This document shows, piece after piece, positions 16,102-28,027 of a stretch of DNA of 64,000 bases; within the stretch, counting starts at the first letter, position 1; the number at the start of each line of letters is the position of its first letter. The notes under the pieces were generated by a model. That model made no database searches. It worked only from the letters and a program-made list of their open reading frames with translations, and was not told where the DNA came from. Position numbers and translations under genes: made by a program. Source of the stretch: QHXQ01 sp045807745 (GTDB taxonomy: Bacteria; Acidobacteriota; Blastocatellia; Pyrinomonadales; Pyrinomonadaceae). The stretch is taken from contig JBJMGT010000034.1 of assembly GCA_045807745.1 (NCBI GenBank), positions 62,001 to 126,000 on the forward strand. Reading direction: 5' to 3'.

Positions 16102-17658
16102 ATGAAAATTCTACTTTACAATCCTGATAACGGCGTGACGCGCAACTTCATGCCGCACCTTTGGATGTTTCTCTTGCAAGCGCTCACGCCGCCCGGTCAC
16201 GAGGTCGTGCTCGTTGACGGCAACGCGCGCGCGATGAACGATGACGAGTTGGTGCGCTTTGTGCGCGAGCAAGGCATCGGCCTCGTCGGTATCGGCGCGA
16301 TGACGCGGATGGTGGCGAAGGCTTATCGCGTCGCTGATGCTGTGCGCGCCGCCGGCGTCCCCGTCGTCATGGGCGGGCCGCACGTGACGGAAGTGCCGGA
16401 CGAGGCGTTGGGCCGCAACGGCGGGCCGCGCCACGCCGATGCGATTGCGCTCGGCGAAGCCGACGAGACTTGGCCGCGGATTGTTGCGGACGCCGCGCGA
16501 GGCGAACTCAAAGAGGTCTATAAGCCGGTTGACGAGACAGGCAAAGAGCGCAAGCCGAATCTCGATTCGTACCCGGCGATCCCTTGGGAGTCTTTGAACC
16601 TCGATCAGTTCAACATCGCGCCGCGCGTCCTGCGGCCGTTGCTCAAACATGTCGGGCCGGGCTGGGGCACGATCCGCATCATCCCAATTGAGTCGGGGCG
16701 CGGCTGCCCTTACGGCTGCGAGTTCTGCACCGTCACAGGTTTCTTCGGTGACTCGATCCGCTTTCGCACCAACCAGAGCATCGTGGATGAACTGCTGCGC
16801 TTGAAGGCGCGCGCCAAACGTGAGGGCGGGCGCACGTCCGTCTTCTTCGTCGATGATAATTTCGCTATCAACATCAAACGCACGAAGGCGCTCCTGCGCG
16901 ACATCATCGCGGCCGACGCGCAACTGCCATGGACGGCGCAGATCAGCGCGAATCTTTTGCGCGACGAAGAGTTGGTCGATCTCATTGCGGCGTCCGGCGG
17001 CATGGTCATCTTCATCGGCATGGAGTCGATTGACCCGGTTAACCTCGCCGATGTGAACAAGGGCTTCAACAAGCCGAACGAATACGCCGCCGTGCTCAAC
17101 CGTTTGGCCGAGCGCGACATCTACGCGATCACGTCCTTCATCTTCGGCATGGACAACGACACGACGGGCGTCGCCGACCGCACGCTCGCGCAGATACGCA
17201 CGTGGCCGCCGGGGCTGCCCGTCTTCGGTCAACTCACGCCCTTTCCCGCCACCCCGCTATACGACCGCCTGCAAAAGGCCGGCCGCCTGACGCGCCCCAC
17301 ACACTGGCTGGATTTTGCGCCGTACAAGATGGCGCACACGCCCTTGAAGATGACCATCGCCGAGGCGCAAGCCGAGCTGCAACACGCGTGGGTCTCTTCC
17401 TACAGTCCGGAACGAATCACTGAGGCGCTCGACTCGATCAGCCACAAGTCGGTCAACTGGCGCATCTACCATTTCATTCTCCGCCTCGCATTCCGCGGCA
17501 TCTACTTCCCGCAGATGGGCGTGCGCTCTTGGTTAAAGGTGATTGCGCAGAACCGGCGCACGATCTATCGCCTGACAACCGAAGCCGTGAGCACCTATCG
17601 CGCCGCGCGCAAACGCAAAACCAGCGTCGTCGTGTCGGCGAGCACGACTAGTGATTGA
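16102..17658 (+). CDS. B12-binding domain radical SAM protein
   Basis: 518 residues; the ATG follows a good purine-rich ribosome site (AAGGGGAGGG). N-terminal cobalamin-binding-like Rossmann domain about 1-140 (LLYNPDN, GIGLVGIGAMTR, VVMGGPHVTEVP, ALGEADETWP). Radical SAM core from about 190 with the CxxxCxxC cluster motif at Cys202, Cys206 and Cys209, followed by FFVDDNFAINIKR and the GMESID strand. The C-terminal extension (about 430-518) has amphipathic and hydrophobic helices near WRIYHFILRLAFRGIYF. Known relatives include BchE- and hopanoid-type enzymes doing methylations or ring chemistry on lipids and tetrapyrroles. The substrate cannot be read here; no pigment or hopanoid genes are adjacent. 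It stands alone, convergent with the helicase. Confidence 0.9.
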   Translation: MKILLYNPDNGVTRNFMPHLWMFLLQALTPPGHEVVLVDGNARAMNDDELVRFVREQGIGLVGIGAMTRMVAKAYRVADAVRAAGVPVVMGGPHVTEVPDEALGRNGGPRHADAIALGEADETWPRIVADAARGELKEVYKPVDETGKERKPNLDSYPAIPWESLNLDQFNIAPRVLRPLLKHVGPGWGTIRIIPIESGRGCPYGCEFCTVTGFFGDSIRFRTNQSIVDELLRLKARAKREGGRTSVFFVDDNFAINIKRTKALLRDIIAADAQLPWTAQISANLLRDEELVDLIAASGGMVIFIGMESIDPVNLADVNKGFNKPNEYAAVLNRLAERDIYAITSFIFGMDNDTTGVADRTLAQIRTWPPGLPVFGQLTPFPATPLYDRLQKAGRLTRPTHWLDFAPYKMAHTPLKMTIAEAQAELQHAWVSSYSPERITEALDSISHKSVNWRIYHFILRLAFRGIYFPQMGVRSWLKVIAQNRRTIYRLTTEAVSTYRAARKRKTSVVVSASTTSD

Positions 17659-17675
17659 AGCAAGATTTAGAAAAC

Positions 17676-17747
17676 TTCACCACAAAGGCACGAAGGACAC
17701 AAAGAGAATCTTAAATCTCTTTGTGTCCTTCGTGCCTTTGTGGTGAA
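17676..17747. repeat. Perfect 32-bp word-repeat hairpin (CACAAAGGCACGAAGG type)
   Basis: Arms 17676-17707 and 17716-17747 are exact reverse complements with an 8-base loop. The arm is made of words CACCACAAAGG, CACGAAGGA and CACAAAG. It lies between the convergent radical SAM and helicase genes. Similar words occur in other bacterial phyla, from memory and not checked here. Confidence 0.9.
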
Positions 17748-17775
17748 TATTGTTTGGTGTTCTTAACTGTCGCGC

Positions 17776-20622
17776 TCAGAACAACTCATCCGTCCGCACC
17801 GGCTCGCGCAAGATCGACTCGGCGGCGCGGCGTGCGATGTCTGCCGCCTGCGGGTGCGTTGCACCGAGACCAGCGATCTGCCAGAGCGATTCGCCGGTGC
17901 GCGAGAGCAGGCGAAACAGGTCGCCCTCTTCGGCGCGCGTCTCTTTGACGAGCGCGGCCCACTCTGCGCCCTGTGCCCAGCGCGCGGCGGTCGCAGCGGC
18001 CGAGAAGTTCAACTCTTCGACCGGCTCGATCTCGTGTCGCCATTCGACGCTCGCCACGTCGTAAGCGGTCTGCTCGAACTTTGCGAGCGTCATGACGAGC
18101 CTGTCATCTAAAGCCAACTCGCCGTAATCGCGATCCGCGTCGGCGGCGAGCGCGGCCATCAGCCCGGCGGCGCGCGGCGGATCGAGTTGCGCGAACAAGT
18201 TTCGTTCGATGGCTTCGCCGACGAGGAGCGGGCGGTCGAGCCGCAGGTCGGCGAGCCAGCGCCCGCGCTCAGTCACACGCTCGCTTGCATAATCGAGATA
18301 GCCGAAATGATCGAGCACACGCGCGCGCTGCTCGAACGGTTGCCAGACCTCTGCCAAAAGCGCGTCGATGCGCCGCTCGAAGCGGCGCAGATTGGCCGCA
18401 TCCGGCATCGTCGTCCACAGCGTCTGTTCGCAACGCGCGCGCGCCTGTTCATCTTCAGCGCCTTGCATCCCTGTGCGCAGCAACTTGTCCGCGAGTTCGT
18501 TGATGAGCGCGGCGGCTTCGTCCATGTCGGCGCGTGCTTCGCGCAGGCGCGGCTCGCGTAAAGCCACGGCGCGGCCCAATCGCACGTCGGCGAACGCCGC
18601 ATCGCGCGCGTTCTCTGTGAGCGGATAAATCTCTTCATAGACGCGCCCCACGCGTTCGAGCGCGAGAGAGGCGCGGCGGCCGTCTTCGCGCACGCCTGCG
18701 AGTGTGCCTTCGCGTCGTTCGGTGACGAAGACGAGCCGCTTGCCGCTGCGCCCGATGCCGACGACGCGACCGGGCACGACCGCTTTATCGAGCCAGCCCA
18801 AGAAGACTTCGGCGCGCGTCTGCGGCGCGTCGCCGAAGAGTCGTTCGCGCGCACTCATCAGCCGCTCAAAGCCGAGCGCGACGGCGAGCGGCCATTGGCA
18901 GTTGGTCGTGCGCAAAGTCTCTTCGATCCGCAGGGCGCACTCGTCGCGCTCGCGCTCTAGTCGGGTGACCCGATCAACCGTCTCGCGGTAAGCGAAACTG
19001 CGCGCGGCGATCTCGCGCACGTGCGCGAAGTCGCCGTAGGCGTCAAGCAAATTTAGGAGTGTCGTGTAGGTCGCGCGGAACTGACTCTCAAGCGGATCGG
19101 GCGGCGCTTTGAGGAGCGCCGCGAGCGTGCGCGGGTCTTGGTGGAGACCGGGCGCGGCGACGACGAAGCCGACGTTGTCGCGACTTCGTCTGCCCGCGCG
19201 CCCCGTCATCTGTTGCAACTCCGACGCGGAGAGCGGCCGCCAGCCGTGACCCGTGCGCGCGTCCACGTTTGTTAAGACGACCGTGCGCGCGGGGAAATCG
19301 ACACCGGCGGCGACAGTCGCCGTCGCAAAGATCGCATCGAGCAGACCGGCACTCATCAACTTCTCAATCGCGAGCTTCCACGCGGGCAGGTGGCCGGCGT
19401 GGTGCGCCGCGACGCCGCCGCGCACGACCGTGTCCCAATGCCTATGCTTGCGCACCTCTGGATGTGCGACGACGAACTCGCGCAGAAACTCATGGCGCAT
19501 CTGCCGCCGCTCGTCGTTAGCGCGCTTAACGGAACCGAACGCGGCTTCCGTTGCGGCTTCGTCGCAGCGCCGGCGCGTGGGTAGGAAGACGATGGCGGGG
19601 AGCAGATCGTAAGCGTTGAGGGCCGCGAGCAAACTGCCGGGCGGCATCTCCGGCAGGTGCATCTTCGTCGCGCCGCGCGGCTCACGCCGTGCGCCGCCCC
19701 AACGCGTCTGCTGTCTCTGCGCGTGCGCGTGTTCGAGGAACTGCGCGATCTCAAGATTGAAGCGGCCTTGATCATCTAGGAGAGGCGCGAGTTGACCATC
19801 GGGAAAGAGAAACGCGGAGCGTAAGGGGACGGGGCGCGCGCCCGGTCGTTTAACGACGCCGCAACGCACGCCGCGCACCTCCGCGATCCACGCGGCAAAC
19901 TCCGCCGCGTTGCCGACCGTCGCCGACAACAACAACAGCCGCACGCGCGGCGGCGTCAAGATGATCGCCTCTTCCCACACGTGCCCACGTTCTTCATCGG
20001 CCAAGTAGTGCGCTTCATCCATCACGACCAGATCGGCGCTTAAGCTCCGACCTTCGCGCAAGGCGTCGAACAGTTGGTTGCGATAGACCTCCGTCGTGCC
20101 GACGATCAGATTCGCCTCCGCGTTCTCCTTGCGGTCGCCTGTGAGGATGCCGACCGCGTCAGCGCCGAACGCTTCCGCAAATTCCTGATACTTCGAGTTG
20201 GTCAAAGCCTTCAGAGGACTCGTGTACCAGACGCGGCGCCCCGCTGCGAGCAAACGCCTGATCTCTTCGCGCGCGATCCAAGTCTTGCCGCTGCCGGTCG
20301 GCGCGGTCACAAGCACGTCTTCGTGTTCGACCGCCGCGAGCGCTTCGAGTTGAAACGGATCGGGTTTGAATGGAGCAGGCGCGGGCGTGCCGATGCCAGC
20401 GAGCAGACGGCGCACAGGTTGCGCACGTGTGGCGCGCGCGGCGGTCGCGACGACCGACCCGGTCTCGCCGCGTGCGGATTGCGCGCCGCCGTCACGTCCG
20501 GCGCTGCGCCCGTCCGACTCGCTTCGTGCGCCGTCGCGCCCGTGTGCGCGGTCTGCGCGGTCGTCTTGGCGTCTGCGCCGGGGCGGCCCATGCCGCCGGC
20601 CTGTGCCTCTGAAGCGTGGCAT
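17776..20622 (-). CDS. Ski2-like DEAD/DEAH-box helicase
   Basis: 948 residues. A disordered Arg/Asp/Gly-rich N-terminus (about 1-70) precedes a superfamily 2 helicase core: Q-motif-like FQLEAL, Walker A APTGSGKT at 107-114, DEAH at 202-205, SAT at 233-235, and motif VI QMTGRAGRRSRD. The long C-terminal part has winged-helix and rRNA-processing-arch-like segments (LPLTEN..., then a DSHCT-like helical end). This is the Ski2/Mtr4/Dob1 family, ATP-dependent RNA helicases that in eukaryotes feed RNA to the exosome. Bacterial members are found in actinobacteria and some other phyla, usually uncharacterised. It is divergent from the TonB-like gene at 20787; the 164-base gap must hold its promoter. 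Confidence 0.92.
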   Translation of the reverse strand: MPRFRGTGRRHGPPRRRRQDDRADRAHGRDGARSESDGRSAGRDGGAQSARGETGSVVATAARATRAQPVRRLLAGIGTPAPAPFKPDPFQLEALAAVEHEDVLVTAPTGSGKTWIAREEIRRLLAAGRRVWYTSPLKALTNSKYQEFAEAFGADAVGILTGDRKENAEANLIVGTTEVYRNQLFDALREGRSLSADLVVMDEAHYLADEERGHVWEEAIILTPPRVRLLLLSATVGNAAEFAAWIAEVRGVRCGVVKRPGARPVPLRSAFLFPDGQLAPLLDDQGRFNLEIAQFLEHAHAQRQQTRWGGARREPRGATKMHLPEMPPGSLLAALNAYDLLPAIVFLPTRRRCDEAATEAAFGSVKRANDERRQMRHEFLREFVVAHPEVRKHRHWDTVVRGGVAAHHAGHLPAWKLAIEKLMSAGLLDAIFATATVAAGVDFPARTVVLTNVDARTGHGWRPLSASELQQMTGRAGRRSRDNVGFVVAAPGLHQDPRTLAALLKAPPDPLESQFRATYTTLLNLLDAYGDFAHVREIAARSFAYRETVDRVTRLERERDECALRIEETLRTTNCQWPLAVALGFERLMSARERLFGDAPQTRAEVFLGWLDKAVVPGRVVGIGRSGKRLVFVTERREGTLAGVREDGRRASLALERVGRVYEEIYPLTENARDAAFADVRLGRAVALREPRLREARADMDEAAALINELADKLLRTGMQGAEDEQARARCEQTLWTTMPDAANLRRFERRIDALLAEVWQPFEQRARVLDHFGYLDYASERVTERGRWLADLRLDRPLLVGEAIERNLFAQLDPPRAAGLMAALAADADRDYGELALDDRLVMTLAKFEQTAYDVASVEWRHEIEPVEELNFSAAATAARWAQGAEWAALVKETRAEEGDLFRLLSRTGESLWQIAGLGATHPQAADIARRAAESILREPVRTDELF

Positions 20623-20786
20623 ACAGGGAGTTTAACGCAGGGGCGTTGTGAAACGGTCACGATGGGTGGTAAGTTTATACATCCCCTGTCGCAACGTTCG
20701 GACGTGCTGAAACGTCTTATACAGCTACAAGGGTGTGCTGTCGCCGGACGGCTTGCGCCCGACACGCGCGCCCGACATTAACTGTC

Positions 20787-21884
20787 ATGGCTGAACTGTT
20801 CGCCGATCTCGATCTCGACCGCCGCGCCCCGCGCGCACAGCGTATGCTGCGCACGCTCGGCGGCTCGCTCATCCTGCACGCCGCGTTCATACTAGCGCTC
20901 ATCTACGTGCCGGCCGTGCGCGACACGTTCCAACTGGCGAGCGCGCTCTCCGGGCTTAGATTCGTGGACGACCCGAATTACAACAAGACCGACGTGCGCG
21001 AGCGCGCGATCATGCTCAACGCCAACGACAAGCTCTATTATCCGCCGGGCTATTTCGATCAAGCAGCACAGAACGGCACACCATCACCTGTCACACCGCC
21101 GGTTGACGATGTGAAACTTGTCTCAGAGTACAAACCAGAGAAGCCCACGCCGACACCGACGCCAGTGCCGACGCCGACGCCATCGCCATCCGTTTCGCCT
21201 TCGCCGGAGATCGCGCAAAACGATCAGAGTCAGCCGGCCGAGCCGGGTGCATCGCCGACCGCATCGCCTGCCGCGTCGCCGTCGCCAGCCGATCCTCAGA
21301 CGAGCGAGCAGGCGGAGCAGGCGTTGGCGGAAAATAATCAACCCAAGTTCCCGCCGATCAACACGCGCCCCTTCACCGACCTGCTGCAAAAAGGCAAGGA
21401 GATGAAGGACGCGGGCGAGATCGATCTGACGGGCACGCTGGAGATGACGGTCGAGGCCGACCGCCGCGACGACGGCACGCTCGCCAACGTCGAGATCACC
21501 GGCGGTTCGGCAAGCGATGCCAAACTGAAAGAACTTGCGAAAGCGTTCGTCGCAGCCTTGAGCGAGAGCAAGGCGCTCGCCGCGTTGGTTGATACGCACC
21601 ACCTGCGTATGCAGCTCACGCTGGACGACAAAGAGGTGGCCGTGCGGATCGTGACCGAGTTGGACACGGCCGAGTTGGCCGAGAAGCGCGCGAACGGCTA
21701 CCGGGGCGCGATCATGCTCGGCGCGTTCGCCAAGAAGGGCAAAGACGAGGAAGTGATCTTCCGCAACCTGAAAGTCTCGGTCAAAGACAAGCAGGTTGGG
21801 TTGACCATGAACATGCCGCGCAAGACGGCCGGCGACCTGCTCTCCAAGCTAACAAAAAAAACTGAACCCGGCCCGGCCACTTGA
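20787..21884 (+). CDS. TonB-like single-pass membrane protein with Pro/Thr-rich linker
   Basis: 365 residues from the ATG at 20787; the frame is open upstream but lacks a better start. Layout: a cytoplasmic N-terminus, one membrane helix (SLILHAAFILALIYVPAV, about 28-47), a periplasmic segment, a long linker of TPTP and SPSP repeats (about 118-190), then a folded domain (about 200-355) with EIDLTGTLEMTVEADRRDDGTLANVEI. The layout is that of TonB or other envelope-spanning proteins, but the C-terminal domain is not a TonB-C domain I recognise. The next gene encodes a shorter paralogue of this domain, so the two probably act together at the envelope. Confidence 0.75.
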   Translation: MAELFADLDLDRRAPRAQRMLRTLGGSLILHAAFILALIYVPAVRDTFQLASALSGLRFVDDPNYNKTDVRERAIMLNANDKLYYPPGYFDQAAQNGTPSPVTPPVDDVKLVSEYKPEKPTPTPTPVPTPTPSPSVSPSPEIAQNDQSQPAEPGASPTASPAASPSPADPQTSEQAEQALAENNQPKFPPINTRPFTDLLQKGKEMKDAGEIDLTGTLEMTVEADRRDDGTLANVEITGGSASDAKLKELAKAFVAALSESKALAALVDTHHLRMQLTLDDKEVAVRIVTELDTAELAEKRANGYRGAIMLGAFAKKGKDEEVIFRNLKVSVKDKQVGLTMNMPRKTAGDLLSKLTKKTEPGPAT

Positions 21885-21929
21885 AGCGCTTCTGGCTTCA
21901 GGCCCGCGCCGTCTGGTAAAATCTAATTG

Positions 21930-22625
21930 ATGTCCGCACAGGCTTCACGACAAATCGCACGACGCACACAGCCGACACCGCAGCAGCACATCCTGCTGCG
22001 CGCAGTCGTCGGCTCGCTCGTGCTATGTGCTGCGCTCGCGCCGGCGGTTACGGCGCAGGAGCAGGCGGCCGCGCGCGCCGAGCCTGTCGTCCGGCAATTC
22101 GACCGGGTCGAAGCACAAACGTTGCGTGACTTCTGGGCAAAGGTCAAGACGTTGGTTGAGCAGGATAAGCTTGACCTCAACGGCACGTTCGATCTCTGGC
22201 TCGAAGCAGACCGCGACGAAGATGGCACGCTCCGCAACGTCGTGCTGCGCCGCGCTGATGCGTCAGACGAACAGTGGCGCGAGTTGGCGCAGTCGTTCGC
22301 CTTCGCGCTCTCGACCGGCACTGACGCGCTGATTCGGTTCGACAGGATCGTTCATCCGAGCGTCGCCCGCCACGTCAGCCTTGAGTTGAAGCTGGATGAG
22401 CAGAGCGTCTCGGCGCGGATGTTCTACACTATCAAGCACGACGATAGTGTGCCCCGCTCGAATCCTCATCTCTATCAGGTCTTCATTCAAAGTCAGGATA
22501 AAGATCAGAACGTTGTCTTCAGTCACATGGGCTTTTCCGGCGGCCGGGAACAGCTACGCATGCACCTCGGCATGACTCGCGCAGAGGCCGGCAATCTGCT
22601 CCGCCAACATCTTTCCATCCCCTGA
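21930..22625 (+). CDS. Secreted or membrane-anchored paralogue of the upstream C-terminal domain
   Basis: 231 residues from the ATG at 21930. A signal peptide or anchor covers about 22-45 (ILLRAVVGSLVLCAALAPAVTAQ). The mature part has KLDLNGTFDLWLEADRDEDGTLRNVVL, closely parallel to IDLTGTLEMTVEADRRDDGTLANVEI in the preceding gene, followed in both by a helix with ELAxxFxxALS and a later V-x-V strand. Gene duplication followed by loss of the Pro-rich linker is the simplest reading. No named family recognised. Co-transcription is likely: only 45 bases separate the two genes. Confidence 0.7.
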   Translation: MSAQASRQIARRTQPTPQQHILLRAVVGSLVLCAALAPAVTAQEQAAARAEPVVRQFDRVEAQTLRDFWAKVKTLVEQDKLDLNGTFDLWLEADRDEDGTLRNVVLRRADASDEQWRELAQSFAFALSTGTDALIRFDRIVHPSVARHVSLELKLDEQSVSARMFYTIKHDDSVPRSNPHLYQVFIQSQDKDQNVVFSHMGFSGGREQLRMHLGMTRAEAGNLLRQHLSIP

Positions 22626-22666
22626 CCTACGCCCAGACAAGTGCGCCGCGCGGAAAAGCGGCTCGC

Positions 22667-22695
22667 TTGCTCCAACTCTATCGCTCACTTACAAT
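22667..22695 (+). promoter_or_regulatory. Candidate promoter of secA
   Basis: TTGCTC at 22667-22672 and TACAAT at 22690-22695, a 17-base spacer, about 90 bases before the secA ATG. Weak -35, good -10. Confidence 0.4.
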
Positions 22696-22781
22696 TGCAC
22701 GTTGCGCCGAAGCGCGCGAATGTGTGCTATGCGGCCCGACTCGTGCCGCGTGTCCGTTTTGCAGGAGAGGGTGTTTAAGTC

Positions 22782-25556
<2,775 letters not shown>

Positions 25557-25589
25557 AGGCCGCAGCACTTCGCACGAAGGAGTTAAGTA

Positions 25590-26687
25590 ATGTCCGCACC
25601 TCGCTCTAGTTTTTCTCACGGGCGCGTCGTTGTCTGTCTGCTCGTCGCGTGTCTGTTCTTCCCATTCGTTGGCCCGCGATCAACCCGCGCCCAAGCGAAC
25701 CCGCCCGCGCAATCCGATGATAAGACGCGCGGGATCGAACTCTACAAAAGTGGCAACAATGAAGGCGCGGTGCGCGCGCTGCAGGTCGCGGTCAAGCAAC
25801 ACCAAGACGATGCTGAGGCTTGGTACTATCTCGGTCTGACTTACAACCGTAAAGGTGATGTGAAACAGGCGCGCAAAGCTTTTGAGCGCGCCATCAAACT
25901 GCGCCCGAACTTTGACGGCGCGCAGACGGGCCTCGCCTACTCATTACTGCGCGCCAATAAATTTACTGAGGCCGAACACGCCGCCAAACGCGCGCTCGAT
26001 CTGAACGCGCAAAACGCCGAGGCGTATTACGTTGTCGGCGTTGCGCATCTGCGGCAGCAGCGGAACGATGAGGCGCTGGCCGCGAGCGAGTCGGCGCTGC
26101 GTGTGAAACCGGATTTCGCGGCCGCGCTTCTGTTAAAATCTCAAGCCTTGCTTGGCATCTACGAAGCAGAGACTTGGGAAAAGTTTAAGGCGGCGCACTC
26201 TAGCTCGGCTGCCCTCGCTCAATCGTCAAACAACGAGAGCGACCCTAAGATTGTGCCGACTAGAGCGACGCATATTCGTGAGGCGGCGCAAAGTTTGGAG
26301 CGATTTTTAGCGCTCAATCCTAATCATCCCGACGCGCAGTTTTGGCGCGAACAGTTAGAGACGTTGCAGGTCTATACGAAATCGCCTGATGCCGATGCTA
26401 TTTTTTCTAGCAAAGAGGTCACGACGAGGGCGGTCATTCTGAGCAAACCCGAACCAACCTTTACACAGACCGCGCGCCAGAACAACACACAAGGCGAGGT
26501 CGTGCTGCTTGTCGTGCTCGCGGCCGATAGCAAGGTGAAACATATTCTGGCGCTTAAAGGTTTGAGCGATGGCTTGACTGAGCAATCTGTCGCGGCGGCA
26601 CGCAAGATCAAATTCACGCCGGCAACGAAAGATGGCCGTCGAGTTTCGCAATTCGTAGTCGTCTCATACAACTTTCAAATCTACTGA
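25590..26687 (+). CDS. Secreted TPR protein with TonB C-terminal domain
   Basis: 365 residues, AAGGAG ribosome site before the ATG. Signal peptide about 1-34 (VCLLVACLFFPFVGPRSTRAQA). Residues about 40-185 form four tetratricopeptide repeats (AWYYLGLTYNRKGDVKQARKAFERA and following). The C-terminal about 85 residues are a TonB-C-type domain: TQTARQNNTQGEVVLLVVLAADSKVKHI, then AARKIKFTPATKDGRRV, the usual final strand. In TonB itself this domain touches outer-membrane receptors; in free TPR-TonB-C proteins, common in acidobacteria, the role is not known. Its place behind secA is likely just operon history. Confidence 0.88.
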   Translation: MSAPRSSFSHGRVVVCLLVACLFFPFVGPRSTRAQANPPAQSDDKTRGIELYKSGNNEGAVRALQVAVKQHQDDAEAWYYLGLTYNRKGDVKQARKAFERAIKLRPNFDGAQTGLAYSLLRANKFTEAEHAAKRALDLNAQNAEAYYVVGVAHLRQQRNDEALAASESALRVKPDFAAALLLKSQALLGIYEAETWEKFKAAHSSSAALAQSSNNESDPKIVPTRATHIREAAQSLERFLALNPNHPDAQFWREQLETLQVYTKSPDADAIFSSKEVTTRAVILSKPEPTFTQTARQNNTQGEVVLLVVLAADSKVKHILALKGLSDGLTEQSVAAARKIKFTPATKDGRRVSQFVVVSYNFQIY

Positions 26688-26755
26688 GGCCCGCAAGCGT
26701 ACTGTCGCGGCTGGCTCAAATCACTTATGCTCTTCCTCCGACAACCCTGCTGACC

Positions 26756-27967
26756 TTGAGCGCCAACACTACATCAACTAATCCGGTCGTCCAGGCGATC
26801 ATCGCGGGCACAGCGCCACCGGTCGCGCGTTTGATGGCAGCGCAGGGCTTGTTGCCGCTCGCGCAAGTAGAGTTGCTCGAAGTCTTGGTCGCGCTCAGCA
26901 CCGACGACGATGAGGAGATCGCGCAAGCGGCCGGGGCGACGCTCGCGGCGCAGGAAGCGGCACCGCTCGTCGAGGCCGCCAGCGCAGGCGATACGCCGCC
27001 CAACGTGCTCGCGTATCTTGCGCGTAACACACAGGCTGGACGCGCCGTGCATGAAGCGGTAACGCTCAATCAGAGCACGCCCGACGAGGCCATCGCCGCA
27101 CTCGCCGGCGTGACCGCCGACGGGTCGCTCCTCGAACTCATTACGATCAATCAGCAACGCCTCATTCGCGCGCCCGCGATCATAGACGCCGTGCTCGCTA
27201 ATCCCGCGCGCACGCACGAGGCCGAGCGGCGCGTGCGCGAAGTGCGCCGCGAGTTCTTCGAGAAGGAGCGCGGCGCACAGCAGATCGCCAACGAGTTGCG
27301 CGCGCGCGGCGCTGGCGCGGCCGCGGAATTTTTCGAGCAGGCGGAGTCCATCGGCACAGACGGCGGGTTGACGGTCGAAGACGCTTGGCTCATCGCCGAG
27401 CACATCGAAGTTTCGGACGCGGACATAGACGACTCGTGGCTGCCGCGCGAATGGTTGGAGGAGGTGTTTGAGGAGAGTGAGGAGCAGCGCGCCGCAAACC
27501 TTGAACGCATCATTGCGGCGACCGAGGCCGAGGCCGGCGAGGCTGCGCCCGAACGCCTTTCGCTCATTCGGCGCATCATGCTGATGTCGGTCAAGGATCG
27601 CGTGAAGCTGGCGATGAAGGGTGACCGCGAGACGCGCGGCATCCTCATCCGCGACTCGAACAAGGTCGTCGCCGTCGGCGTCATCACCAATCCGCGCATC
27701 ACTGATCAAGAGGTCGAGAACGTCGCCGCGATGCGCACAGTCCCGGACGAAGTTTTGCGTATCATCGGGCAGAACCGCGCTTGGACGCGCTCGTACACCA
27801 TCATCCACAACCTCGCGCGCAACCCGCGCACGCCCCTCGCCACCGCCATCACCGTCCTGACCCGCATCCAGACGCGCGATCTGCAACAGCTCGCCCAGAA
27901 CCGCAACGTCTCCGACGCCGTTCGCCGCCAAGCTCAGCGCCTCTTGCACATGCGCGGCGGCCACTAA
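26756..27967 (+). CDS. Hypothetical helical-repeat protein
   Basis: 403 residues with a TTG start; no in-frame ATG lies near, the next Met being residue 28. All-alpha, leucine- and alanine-rich repeats: LLELITINQQRLIRAPAIIDAVLANPART in the N-terminal half and RTPLATAITVLTRIQTRDLQQLAQNRNVSDAVRRQA in the C-terminal half, resembling leucine-rich HEAT variants. A central acidic segment (about 200-260) may be a linker. No signal peptide. I have no firm family name. A hairpin follows at 27967. Confidence 0.65.
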   Translation: MSANTTSTNPVVQAIIAGTAPPVARLMAAQGLLPLAQVELLEVLVALSTDDDEEIAQAAGATLAAQEAAPLVEAASAGDTPPNVLAYLARNTQAGRAVHEAVTLNQSTPDEAIAALAGVTADGSLLELITINQQRLIRAPAIIDAVLANPARTHEAERRVREVRREFFEKERGAQQIANELRARGAGAAAEFFEQAESIGTDGGLTVEDAWLIAEHIEVSDADIDDSWLPREWLEEVFEESEEQRAANLERIIAATEAEAGEAAPERLSLIRRIMLMSVKDRVKLAMKGDRETRGILIRDSNKVVAVGVITNPRITDQEVENVAAMRTVPDEVLRIIGQNRAWTRSYTIIHNLARNPRTPLATAITVLTRIQTRDLQQLAQNRNVSDAVRRQAQRLLHMRGGH

Positions 27968-28027
27968 AAAGCAGTGACGAGGGACGAGTAAGAACATTTT
28001 CTGAACTCGTCATTCGTCACTGCTTTT
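27967..28027. repeat. Word-repeat hairpin (GTGACGAGTGACGAG type)
   Basis: Arms 27967-27989 and 28005-28027 pair over 23 bp with two mismatches. It lies between the convergent helical-repeat and DUF2227 genes and starts within the stop codon of the first. It is flanked by an A run and a T run, so it should work as a two-way terminator. Confidence 0.85.

Noticed and set aside
16111..17232. 373-residue minus-strand frame opposite the radical SAM gene
   Set aside because: Antisense shadow; the plus strand carries the conserved cluster motif and ribosome site.
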